DNA of 64,000 nt, taken from positions 186,001 to 250,000 of the forward strand of contig JADANN010000274.1 of NCBI GenBank assembly GCA_018806985.1. The letters are read 5' to 3'. This document shows, piece after piece, positions 58,701 to 64,000 of this stretch; position 1 is the stretch's first letter, and each line of letters starts with the position of its first letter. The position numbers were made by a program, and so were the translations under genes. Origin of the DNA: Angiostrongylus vasorum. Taxonomy: Eukaryota; Nematoda; Chromadorea; Rhabditida; Metastrongylidae. The notes below the pieces were generated by a model, which had not been told where the DNA came from, made no database searches, and saw only the letters and a list, made by a program, of their open reading frames with translations.

Positions 58701-59944
58701 ATCCAGCAAGTATATACCTATACGACCGTCTGTGTGCAACGCAAAATTGTATAATTTGCTCCAATGGTAGAGACGGTGACTGCATGAGTTCAGGCACAGT
58801 TTATCTGATCTCTTGTAAAGCGTGCGGGGACGAATACGTTGGCGAAACGGGTAGACCACTCTTCGTTCGTATAAAAGAACGCCTAGTCGGCAAACGTTTA
58901 CCAAATACTCCACTAGGCACGCATAGGACCCAGAGACATAACGCGGAGGACTTTGAAGTACAGGTGACGATCCTCGCACAGGAATCGAGAACACAAGCGC
59001 GCAAAATTCTCGAGGCATTCTGGATCAATTACAAGAATCCGAAAATGAACCGCAGGGAGGAATGCCTCATTATCAGGCGTGATATTGGGCAGTATATAAG
59101 CCTGTTATTCTGATAAGATGGGTACATTACGATTCCATGTGAACTCTGTGCGGTTGGTCTCCACGTGAAATATTTAGTGGAAGACTCATAGAAAGCGGTG
59201 AGTATGCAAAGACTCTGTGTTCAATGTGACTGAAATTTTGGTTCAGTACTTTCTCTGTTTGGTTATGGAGGCGTTTGGCCGTGTAGATCGCAGTCAATTT
59301 GACCTTTCCAGGCTCTGATGAAGGCGAAATCCGCCGAAACGTCAGCTTCTACGTAAATAATGAAATAAAATAACACCTCGTGTTTGCTAAACAGAAGCAG
59401 AGAGAATTATTCAATCAATGACGAGGTTAATAGAAAGTCGGACGTGGGGAAAGTGTTGTAAATCCGAGAACTAATCCGAGAATGGTTCGATTTCGAGCTT
59501 CGTTTCTATTAATCGTTTACAACGTATTTCATCGTTGTCACCGTTTAGTAATATTTGAAGGTAATTTCTTGGCTTCTTTAGCAAATGGGAAAACTTTAAA
59601 CTTTTAAAACAACACCACTGAACGGAAGAATGTTGTCCCGAAGGAATTCGTCAGTTTCGAAGTCTGAAGATTCTGATAGCTACAAGAAGTACTATCGTGG
59701 TATTAATGACTGATGATAATTCCACTGTGAACAGAATTCCCCGTGATTGTTCGTCAGTGGATGAATGCGCTTACCATGGGATTTCCGTTCTGCTGATAGA
59801 CGGGGCTGAATTCGTCGTTGGAAACCGAGATCTCGATGGCAAAGGCGGCGATGTGACCGCTAACAGAAATCCGTTGAATCCGCTTCAAACCGTCCAATTC
59901 AGCCAACGTTGCCGAGAACGACACATCTGAGCATTCGGTGTGCA
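27354..59944 (-). CDS. Caspr/neurexin-IV family transmembrane receptor (NLR-1/ITX-1 class), 23 exons seen, 5' end missing
   Basis: Cell-adhesion receptor of neurons and epithelia. Exons, minus order: 59775-59944, 59602-59679, 50994-51194, 50401-50570, 47919-48056, 47210-47432, 46069-46154, 44398-44555, 43215-43336 (or 43351), 40772-40935, 39201-39347, 37104-37276, 36799-36950, 36444-36617, 34318-34515, 32942-33040, 32032-32163, 30929-31102, 30604-30738, 29835-29923, 29657-29790, 28644-28738, 27354-27532. Phases match at every junction checked. About 1130 codons are recovered against roughly 1300 for the family. The order F5/8C-LamG-LamG-EGF-fibrinogen-LamG-EGF-LamG-TM separates Caspr from classical neurexin. 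Not found: signal peptide, start of the discoidin domain, and the exon(s) between 51195 and 59601. NLR-1 versus ITX-1 cannot be decided here. Introns are rich in SINEs. Confidence 0.93.
27690..28055 (+). repeat. Family B repeat, copy 4
   Basis: Plus-oriented copy in the last intron of the Caspr-like gene, starting near TACCGCCTCATCGTAGTTGG and ending CGGGCCATCC. Confidence 0.8.
28130..28560 (-). repeat. Family E tRNA-headed SINE-like repeat
   Basis: On the minus strand: A-box-like CAGCACAGTGATAG near 28545 and a good B box AGTTCGATTCC near 28490, then a body shared with 14960-15285 and 39560-39790. Confidence 0.6.
29657..31102 (-). CDS. Caspr-like gene part: laminin G domain 4, four exons
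   Basis: 30929-31102: CHRIAIQTTTTNVSILRSKA and FAESTFNMSIEAQ. 30604-30738: GHLSISVYDGFSLHH and MHDIEFCASNSSFNLT. 29835-29923: EFRLTMNCPFASKETG (alternative longer acceptor at 29974). 29657-29790: QQFTDYTGCVSRLRVGSSFP, the closing GC strand. The two middle exons are the least certain. Confidence 0.75.
30150..30530 (+). repeat. Family B repeat, copy 5
   Basis: Plus-oriented copy between two LamG 4 exons of the Caspr-like gene, beginning TACCGCCTCATCGTGGCTG. Confidence 0.8.
31419..31870. repeat. Second family C fold-back, longer centre
   Basis: 31419-31530 and 31740-31855 are inverted family C units (GAACGCG/CGGAAAGG/TTCGATCCCC blocks) separated by about 210 nt. The arms are more diverged than those at 12043-12384. 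Located between the LamG 4 and EGF 2 exons. Confidence 0.7.
32032..32163 (-). CDS. Caspr-like gene part: EGF-like domain 2
   Basis: One exon, phase 1 to 1, reading GYCREGLCKNGGVCLDKYDG then YACDCSGTPFGGDDC. It is very close to the second EGF of vertebrate Caspr proteins (NCENGGKC...GYSCDCS). Confidence 0.93.
32575..32870 (+). repeat. Family A tRNA-derived SINE, copy 8
   Basis: Plus-strand copy with A box GTGGTGCAGTGGTCGG (32582 on), B box GGGATCGATCCCC near 32621 and a 3' end near 32850. Confidence 0.85.
32942..36617 (-). CDS. Caspr-like gene part: laminin G domain 3
   Basis: 36444-36617: RTFDISLQAKFRHPHLSLF. 34318-34515: DGKIVGEIVNGGETLQVM and YNDGRWHSIYWEA, MRLRVDGRTSE. 32942-33040: RGSSGFAGVIRSLYLCGEEL. 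All junctions are phase 1. A family B repeat (34612-34965) and a tRNA-like patch (35210-35310) lie in the intron between the first two. Confidence 0.9.
34612..34965 (+). repeat. Family B repeat, copy 6
   Basis: Plus-oriented copy (GCCGCCTCACCTTGGCTGGG start) in the intron between LamG 3 exons. Confidence 0.75.
35210..35310 (-). repeat. tRNA-like SINE head
   Basis: On the minus strand: A-box-like GTTAGTGCGG and B-box-like AGTTCAACTCC about 55 nt apart. Only the head is recognisable. Confidence 0.4.
36799..40935 (-). CDS. Caspr-like gene part: fibrinogen-like domain, four exons
   Basis: 40772-40935: RSCEEWWSSRG...TIDLDGGGPMKP, the usual start of the Caspr fibrinogen-like region. 39201-39347: KRPIYVTGDTNPG and RLVEGFETCSQ. 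37104-37276: YMRFSCRGGARL and GLQWGDAPPYSRMCSC. 36799-36950: MCNCDSGEDATDEG, LFLGGT and IEVEIGPLICNRR. These match the YFCK, WGG, CACG, CNCD and VGPLRC landmarks of human CNTNAP2. Confidence 0.92.
37320..38840. other. Caspr-like gene intron, no coding sequence seen
   Basis: AT-rich intron sequence. 38463-38510 and 38526-38574 are an imperfect tandem duplication of about 48 nt (AACAAGTACTGTGGCTATT...TTTTACATCTGTTT). No exon candidate or recognised transposon. Confidence 0.6.
38850..39100 (-). repeat. Family A tRNA-derived SINE, copy 9
   Basis: Minus-strand, diverged copy (shared CACTAAGCAC, CTATAGAGATGAGTGAATGC and GATCCTATGTATATTGCA blocks), immediately upstream of a fibrinogen-domain exon. 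Confidence 0.7.
39560..39790 (-). repeat. Family E repeat, degraded
   Basis: Shares the GGCTCTTCGAGGATTTATGATCCTATTTAT region and GTCGATCCTCCCAGGAATC region with 14960-15285. The tRNA-like head is weak. Confidence 0.5.
40045..40160 (+). repeat. Family B repeat, degraded fragment
   Basis: GTGTTCCTTGGTGTC, ACAGACGTACAG and CCAGCAGG follow the order of the family B 5' part. Confidence 0.45.
41310..41440 (+). repeat. Family C SINE, diverged
   Basis: A-box-like GTTGGTGTGGTGG, B-box-like GGGTTCGAAGC and the tail ...AACAGGAAGTAAATAAGAGC match family C. Confidence 0.6.
43215..43351 (-). CDS. Caspr-like gene part: EGF-like domain 1
   Basis: Reads SRCQPSRCENDGVCHQTT then YKCICTKGHYGKNC, with the six EGF cysteines. 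Two acceptors fit the phase: exon top at 43336 or, five codons longer, at 43351. Confidence 0.9.
43960..44210 (-). repeat. Family C SINE
   Basis: Minus-strand unit: 3' block TGCTGAGATATTTGCAAAA at the left, tRNA-like GAACAAACGCGCTATTGCCC part in the middle, ATCCCACTGATGG-like 5' part near 44145. Adjacent to the LamG 2 exon at 44398. Confidence 0.7.
44398..47432 (-). CDS. Caspr-like gene part: laminin G domain 2
   Basis: Exon 47210-47432 opens the domain (FSFEFRILPVPSLLLDML), 46069-46154 holds ADGGWHSFLLRI and EVEIDGY, and 44398-44555 closes with VGCYRSTTIDLDKV and GGCEIVDR, which leads into EGF 1. Phases 0, 1, 0, 2 are consistent. Confidence 0.88.
44600..46060. other. Caspr-like gene intron, no coding sequence recognised
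   Basis: AT-rich intron with a minus frame at 45210-45521 that has no domain and no splice support. Otherwise nothing recognised. Confidence 0.5.
46350..46660 (+). repeat. Family C SINE, full-length-looking
   Basis: Starts near AGCTTAACTGGGTTCAATGC, passes CCCGTTGACGGGTGATTGCTG, GGACCCGCATGGTGTGGTGG and TTTTGCAAATATCTCAGC, and ends with GTAGGCAGCAAATGAAAAG. This is the most complete linear unit in the window. Confidence 0.75.
47480..47665 (-). repeat. Family A SINE, truncated copy 10
   Basis: Keeps the 3' half (CGTTGATCACTTCCTGAGAG, then CAATTTGGCGATCC) but lacks the tRNA-like head. Confidence 0.6.
47919..51194 (-). CDS. Caspr-like gene part: laminin G domain 1
   Basis: Three exons. 50994-51194 holds LVVLFRSYRSGVLFFSVADQ, 50401-50570 holds ALDDGRWHEFRW and IQLTVDGVMLNQ, and 47919-48056 holds IHIGGRPPDEF and SFTGCVARLQLNSVNLL. 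DDGRWH and the closing GC are LamG signatures. Family C repeat 48370-48590 lies in the intron between the last two exons. Confidence 0.9.
48370..48590 (+). repeat. Family C single-arm derivative of the fold-back element
   Basis: The left end (TGCCTACTATTTTTTGATGG and TATATTGCGAAAT) matches 11999-12035, then jumps to AAGATCGATAGAACTAGCTG, which matches 12227 onward. The whole left arm and centre of the 12043-12384 palindrome are absent. Confidence 0.75.
49975..50260. repeat. Unclassified GC-richer segment with terminal hairpin
   Basis: A compact segment starting near CAAGGTGGCCCAGGTGGG, ending with a small hairpin around 50204-50217 (ATCCC, CTTC loop, GGGAT). Base composition differs from the AT-rich flanks. 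It may be a non-autonomous transposon or LINE 3' end; family not recognised. Confidence 0.3.
51870..52200. repeat. Family C, head-to-head pair
   Basis: 51875-52010 is a minus unit (A box TGGCGCAGTATG, B box AGTTCGGTCTGG on the minus strand). 52100-52200 is the 3' part of a plus unit ending AGACAGTAAATAGAAAAG. This is another inverted arrangement of the same family. Confidence 0.6.
52620..52960 (+). repeat. Family C SINE
   Basis: Contains CTTAACTGGGTTCGACACC, a GGTGATTGCTGATGGCAGC block, AGGGTAATCGCGGTTCGATC (B box) and a TCTCAGCATCATAGTGG end. Confidence 0.65.
53610..54140. other. Block with a transposon-like open frame
   Basis: Plus frame 53612-53857 reads RDWTWSLEIHDQEVVLRSG, and a minus frame across 54010-54125 is also open. 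Composition is more balanced than the surrounding intron. It resembles an old mobile-element segment, but no family is recognised. Confidence 0.25.
55255..55445 (-). repeat. Family A SINE, truncated copy 11
   Basis: 3' half and part of the body (GCGTTGATCAAACCCTGAGG ... CCAACCCCGGAGGTATGCAAG), lacking the tRNA-like head. Confidence 0.7.
56580..56875 (+). repeat. Family A tRNA-derived SINE, copy 12
   Basis: Good plus-strand copy: A box TGTGGCGCAGTGCTCGG at about 56591, B box ACCGATTCCC near 56635, 3' end GAGAGCTTTATCCCTTATCC near 56865. Confidence 0.85.
57830..57950 (+). repeat. Family C SINE, 3' part only
   Basis: TTTTGCCCGTATCTCGGCC followed by the shared tail AGCAAATAAAAAGGTAAACA. Confidence 0.55.
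58784..59113 (+). CDS. GIY-YIG endonuclease domain of a Penelope-like element
   Basis: The frame is open for 109 codons from an internal ATG (MSSGTVYLISC) to a stop. Visible parts: VYLISCKACGDEYVGETGR, the GIY-YIG-like core with the catalytic-region Arg; GTHRTQRHNAEDFEV, the helix with conserved H and E; and NYKNPKMNRREECLI, the conserved C-terminal Asn-containing stretch of PLE nucleases. In a full element this domain is fused behind the RT and nicks target DNA. Here the RT half is missing, so the frame is a remnant that has not yet picked up stops, not an independent gene. No promoter or splice signals were seen. Confidence 0.8.
   Translation: MSSGTVYLISCKACGDEYVGETGRPLFVRIKERLVGKRLPNTPLGTHRTQRHNAEDFEVQVTILAQESRTQARKILEAFWINYKNPKMNRREECLIIRRDIGQYISLLF
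59315..59340 (+). ncRNA. Hammerhead-ribozyme-like core in Penelope tail
   Basis: CTGATGA (59315-59321), an extra A, a 4 bp stem II GGCG/CGCC (59323-59326 with 59332-59335, loop AAATC), then GAAA (59336-59339) and CGTC. This is the hammerhead core order. A possible stem III/cleavage partner GGCGTT lies upstream at about 59270-59275. The extra A after the first core half and an uncertain stem I register are deviations. Hammerheads in Penelope-like elements are known; activity here is inference. Confidence 0.55.
59602..59944 (-). CDS. Caspr-like gene part: F5/8C (discoidin) domain, two exons
   Basis: Exon 59775-59944 encodes RIQRISVSGHIAAFAIEIS followed by SNDEFSPVYQQNGNPM, matching the central strands and the YHQDGN-like turn of Caspr discoidin domains. 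Exon 59602-59679 continues in phase 0 (ETDEFLRDNILPFSG). Its donor (GTTTAA) is weak. The exon carrying the usual ARYVRI...YGC end was not located. Confidence 0.75.
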
Positions 59945-61950
59945 CTGAAATGGACAACTACACTCTTTCGTCTAGAAATTTAGTTAATATTCCTCTACCT
60001 ATAGCTTCCTTTTCAACACTTTAAGTAACAAAAATGTTTTCTTTTCAGCAATTCAGACAAGTCAGATTGCACCGGGAACGAGAAACTTGAAAAAATATGA
60101 AGATAAATATCTTGTGCTGCTTTTAAAAAGAGTAGATGATCCGGAATTTTCATAGCCATTTTAGCCATTTTAGAAAAGAAGACTGCTAGTCGAAGCGTTG
60201 CCCAAGTTCTACTGCTTCTGGATATCGCCGAAATCGGACCTTTAGAAACTTGGATGATCTGGGAACTAGTGGCAACCATACGGTTTTAATCTCATCTCGT
60301 AAACTCTGCACTGATTTAGAAGATGAATGTTTCACAACTAAGGCGCTCAACCATGGCTTAAGTGGCTCACGCTATTCCCATCGTCGTAGTTCAGCATAGC
60401 TCTCACTACCTCTCCAAGACAACAAAGAATCTTCAAACAATGCCGTAGAAAAACATCAAAAAACAAAAAAAAATGAAACAAAGTCTTTTTTTACTCCAAT
60501 AAAAGCTCCAAGATGATGTAAGCTTAGTGCTGAAGTCAAATTATTTGTTAAATATGTAATGACGCTGGAGCAAAAGCGAAAATAGGTAGTATTTCCTCAA
60601 GAACAAAGTGATTAGTCTGGAATAAATAAGGTGTTAATAAAGATGGATATAGCAATAATGGAAATGACAAATAACGAATTATGGATGATATGATTTCACA
60701 AAAAAAGAGCGCGTTCCGGGAAGAAGGCACCTTGGATAAATAAAGTTCGTCAAATCAGTTAATTTAAGCTGTTGCGTTGCCGAATCTAATCCCTTAAATT
60801 TAGCACGAAGGATTTGGACAAGTTTTTTTCTAATCCAGGCTTTTTTTGCATCCATAACTTTCAAAGGACCATTAGGTTGAAGAACGCTTTCCGGAAGAAC
60901 GATGAGGTTCTCCCAGGAGATCTAATGGATATTATGCAAAGTGCATCTTGGCGGAAAAACGACAGTTTGGTAGTTGAGAAATTCCCACTGTCCTCTTTTT
61001 TTTCTTTTCTACAAAGACAAAGAAGGATGGGGATTCATAAATGACAGAGCATGAGCATGTAAAATTTTAGAAGACAATGAAAAAGCGAAGAATTCTTCTC
61101 TTCGTTGATTTATATCTTGCAGAATGCGCAAACATTGAAAATTCATTTATAAATACGCTGAGACCGTGGTTCTGGTGCGATTCGTCTGGCTAGTTCCAGA
61201 ATCGATTTACAAGTGGTTGGCACACCATTTAGATGAGCTTTCTATTAGCTAGGCTGTCAGCAGCTTCAATGGCAATGGGCCTCTATGGCGGTTCGCACAC
61301 CTTTCAGATGAGCTTTCTATTAGCTAAGGCTGTCAGTATCTTCAGGGTTCTAGGTTGGGATAGGGGTCAACGCTAATCCAAGTTCGCAGGCATAACAGAC
61401 GTTTATTGAACTGATGAATAGCGCTTGCTGTTCTATATTGCCAGGAATTTGCCAGGAAAGTAAGCAAACGTAAAAAGTACTATGAGAGCATTAACAAAAG
61501 ATGAAAAGGATACATTAACAAAGCAGATGTGAATGTCTGATGTAAGGAATTAAACAGAGTGAATGACGTTAGGACAGCTGTGTATACATAAACTATAAAT
61601 ATATAAAAAATAAAAGCCCATTTATAACCCTGAAAAACAGCTTTCGACACATTTTAGGGAATTGCAGGCGTATTTTTTTCTTCTGGAAAAAAGAACAATG
61701 TAGTTGTAAAAAATTTGCCGAGATCAGAACAGCTCTAGCAAGGATATTTGGTCGAATATTCAGAATAATGGCTAACCTTTAAAAATTTGAAAGCGACACA
61801 TTTGATGTTTACCGAGTTTTCGCTGGCAGGACTAGAACGAAGATTAGCTCTAACTGCAGGGAATAACTAGATAGTGGTTTTAGCACAACAAAGAACAACT
61901 GGCCAGCTATTTGTCGGTGTTCAAGAAATGCTCAGCTTTTCACTTCATCT
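59945..61950. other. Upstream of the last Caspr-like exon found; no gene resolved
   Basis: The missing 5' exons (signal peptide, start of the discoidin domain) may lie here or beyond the window. Short frames (60013-60279 minus, 60814-61044 plus) show no domain. 61210-61340 contains an imperfect direct repeat of about 45 nt (GATGAGCTTTCTATTAGCTA). Confidence 0.4.
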
Positions 61951-61952
61951 AA

Positions 61953-62085
61953 CTACGAATCGATAACACTGAGATGAGTTCGATGTCAGTGATGACGTCT
62001 CGCCAGAGCGCCCAACAATCTTCTGCATCCTCTAATGCCACCTGTAAATTACAGAGCCAATCGAGAACGTGCAGGTGGCGATCTC
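61953..62085 (-). other. Protein-like open fragment, terminal exon or transposon remnant
   Basis: On the minus strand a frame reads VLDWLCNLQVALEDAEDCW then LWRDVITDIELISV to a stop near 61953. An acceptor-like TTACAG lies inside it (before VALEDAEDC). The text looks strongly protein-like but matches no family I can name. It could end a gene upstream of the Caspr-like gene or be transposon-derived. Confidence 0.3.
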
Positions 62086-62459
62086 ACGAGAAAATAATAG
62101 ATCTTTCTGATTGGCATTCTGGTCGGGCAAATTGACCAGCTTGGCCGTTCAGAGGGGGAGCTCAGGTCAGGGAAAAAACGTCCCCAGCGGGTTTCTGAAG
62201 CCGAAGCCAGGTGTGTAGTGATGGACCATCGTCGTGGATCTCTTTAGGGAGCACGTGTATCCTCTGGACGTTGATACTACAGGCGAAAAAACTTGTTCGG
62301 TACATAGCGAGCTACAAAACCGGCCAGCGGTAACAACTTACTACTGAGATTTTCTTATATGTGTTTGATATTTGATTTTTGATCTCATATTCGTCCGATA
62401 TTTCATGTAGGAATGCATAGTAGAAGCCATCATTTATTACTCGAGCGCTATCACTTGGG

Positions 62460-62750
62460 AAATAAAGGATGGAGGTCTTGGAGTTGAGCATTCTCTGAGG
62501 GATGGACCATGTATTCGGCTTCACCAAGCACCGTAAGAGATGATCGAATTCATATCTAGTCTATACAATGACTCATGGTGGCTTATACCATGGCCTAACG
62601 ATGTATCGAGTGAGTCTGCTGTCCTACCAGCGAGGCCTCTTACCATTCTCCTGACCCCGGAGGGTTAAAATGCTTGGTGAGCATGGGGGTGCGAGATCGA
62701 AGGCATGTGTACTGCAGGGCACTTCTAACTAGGGGCTATACGCGCATTAT
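62460..62750 (-). repeat. Family A tRNA-derived SINE, copy 13
   Basis: Diverged minus-strand copy (GTTGAGCATTCTCTGAGGG, ACTCATGGTGGCTTATACC, CTGACCCCGGAGGGTT). Confidence 0.75.
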
Positions 62751-62754
62751 CACT

Positions 62755-63475
62755 TAATAATGCTATTTGCTATTATATTGTACTAGTAACACTATTATTT
62801 CTACTGTTATTCCTACTACTATTATCACATTTATATTCATTTCTCATTGAATTCAGTTGAATGGTTCCTTTCAACGTTTCCGAATTTTCCTAGCTTTTCG
62901 GACACAGACATTGTTGCCTTTCCTCACAAGTGAAAATGAGTCTGTGCTTTATCATTTGCAAACAGATTCATTACCGGTTAAGCACTGATGGAGAGTCAGG
63001 AAGGTTCATCGAATTGGCTGCCATCGAATGGTTGGTCAGTAATCGTTTAGCTAAGATTCTCTGCATAAAAAAACCCTTATCACCTAAAAGCAAGAAATAA
63101 TTGATGGTTGATGTCCTTAATGAATCTGGAACGTTCCTAGAACAAATAGAGCAGCTGAGAACAATGTTTGTTTAAGGCATTCACGAATGCCGATTGGTTT
63201 GCCGGTGACATTCAAAGTGCTTGAAATCAATTCCCATCATACTGCCATGATGAAAGGGTTGTTAATGTTCGCCCATTATTCATATGAATTGCCGACTTCA
63301 TTAAATTATTTTGCCCACTTTTTATTCCCATTTCGCTCATAATTCTACGTAAGCTGTGAATGCCCTGCTTTGGCTTTTTTCTCACAAGTAACTGCATCGT
63401 TCGCACTCGCACTTAGTTTGTTAGTGTATAAACACTATTTGTACACAAGTCGTTCATGAAAAAAAACTTCATAAC
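62755..63475. other. No gene seen
   Basis: AT-rich sequence with a short trinucleotide-like TATTAC/TACTAT tract at 62760-62835. A minus frame at 63227-63412 has no domain. Confidence 0.5.
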
Positions 63476-63479
63476 AATG

Positions 63480-63660
63480 TTAACTTTTTTTATTTACTGC
63501 CTATTACTTGCTCATGGCAGGGTATTATGTGTGGTAGAACGACAATGATGCTGAGATATTTGCAAAACTCTGGACCGCAGGCGTCTGCGGTGGGGCACGA
63601 ACGCGCTATTACTCTTTGCGGGGACTAAGGCGTTCACCACCCCAACGTTCATGACATCAC
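63480..63660 (-). repeat. Family C SINE
   Basis: Starts with ACTGCCTATTACTTGCTCAT-like sequence, then TGCTGAGATATTTGCAAAAC and GAACGCGCTATTAC, as in the left arm of the 12043-12384 palindrome. Truncated on the right. Confidence 0.65.
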
Positions 63661-64000
63661 GAATCTTTTTGTAGCCGTACATAAAATATGAAATGAAAAT
63701 TACTTCTTAGTAGAGAAATCCCCATGTATACACACATTGTCAAGAAACACAAATTCCTCCAACTAAAAAAAGAAACACTAGGAAAATGTCTTTCGAGAGA
63801 AATTTACTAATTCTGAATATGTCGAACGCTCTAGGTAGAACTCTGAATGTCAATGTAATTTTCCGAGATCAATCCAGATCCATTACACTTATGAGAGCAG
63901 CCGTAATGAGCGATGAGCAGGCACCTGTTTCTACCTCTGACTTGCACCAGGTGCACCATTGTCCACCGACCCAGTGATGCAGATGATTTGCTCAGCTGGA

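Larger units (their letters stand above)
58705..59460 (+). mobile_element. 5'-truncated Penelope-like element, 3' end with intact GIY-YIG frame
   Basis: Begins near the inter-domain linker (LCATQNCIICSNGRDGDC in one frame), contains the intact nuclease domain at 58784-59113, then the untranslated tail with the hammerhead-like core at 59315-59339. The RT domain is absent. It lies in the large Caspr-like gene intron, opposite to that gene. Confidence 0.85.
51195..59601. other. Large Caspr-like gene intron(s) with repeats; at least one exon missing from my model
   Basis: The discoidin domain must be completed by one or more exons here (entering in phase 0, leaving in phase 1), which I could not identify. 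Contents: family C units at 51870-52200 and 52620-52960, an ORF-bearing block at 53610-54140, SINE A copies at 55255-55445 and 56580-56875, a family C tail at 57830-57950 and a Penelope copy at 58705-59460. Confidence 0.6.

Noticed and set aside
27354..59944. Classical neurexin (NRX-1) instead of Caspr
   Set aside because: The fibrinogen-like region and the N-terminal F5/8C domain do not occur in classical neurexins, and the domain order is that of Caspr.
1..64000. CRISPR arrays, bacterial operons or phage
   Set aside because: No regularly spaced direct repeats; spliced genes and SINEs show a eukaryotic nuclear genome.

Overview
This window is nuclear DNA of a nematode, most likely a hookworm-like strongylid. 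That placement is inference, from many short introns with TTTCAG-type acceptors, a strong acceptor just before one start codon, a Cys-type selenophosphate synthetase, a nematode-style Caspr gene, and dense Penelope, RTE-type and tRNA-derived SINE debris. Genes were rebuilt by reading exons, testing splice sites and checking that codon phase carries across every junction.

Layout. (1) About 410-9786, minus strand: an ENPP-type phosphodiesterase/pyrophosphatase gene in 11 recognised exons. All metal ligands are present, but there is a one-base frameshift in a run of five G and one 3' splice site that lacks AG. Its first intron holds a degenerate Penelope-like retroelement with an inverted second copy of its 3' end. 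(2) 9787-17170: no convincing host gene; a fold-back repeat, a decayed RTE-type LINE (minus strand) and SINE relics. (3) 17184-22025, plus strand: selenophosphate synthetase, 8 exons, 383 codons, Cys in place of Sec, one GC-AG intron. (4) 22541-27008, plus strand: Rab geranylgeranyltransferase alpha subunit, 9 exons, 565 codons, with five prenyltransferase-alpha repeats and C-terminal leucine-rich repeats. (5) 27354 to at least 59944, minus strand, convergent with (4): a Caspr/neurexin-IV type receptor (NLR-1/ITX-1 class) in 23 recognised exons. The order is F5/8C, LamG, LamG, EGF, fibrinogen-like, LamG, EGF, LamG, TM, short tail. The 5' end and the end of the discoidin domain were not found. 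(6) 59945-64000: no clear gene.

The repeats are the least described part. There are about 13 copies of a roughly 280 bp SINE with tRNA-like A and B boxes (family A), a second tRNA-like SINE that often sits head to head as long palindromes (family C), a ~370 bp unclassified repeat with at least six copies (family B), and a tRNA-headed family E. A second, 5'-truncated Penelope copy (58705-59460) keeps an intact GIY-YIG reading frame and a hammerhead-ribozyme-like core.

The three intact-looking host genes act in unrelated processes: selenium metabolism, Rab prenylation and neuronal/epithelial adhesion. The 515 bp gap between the first two, on the same strand, leaves room for a nematode operon, but that is unproven.
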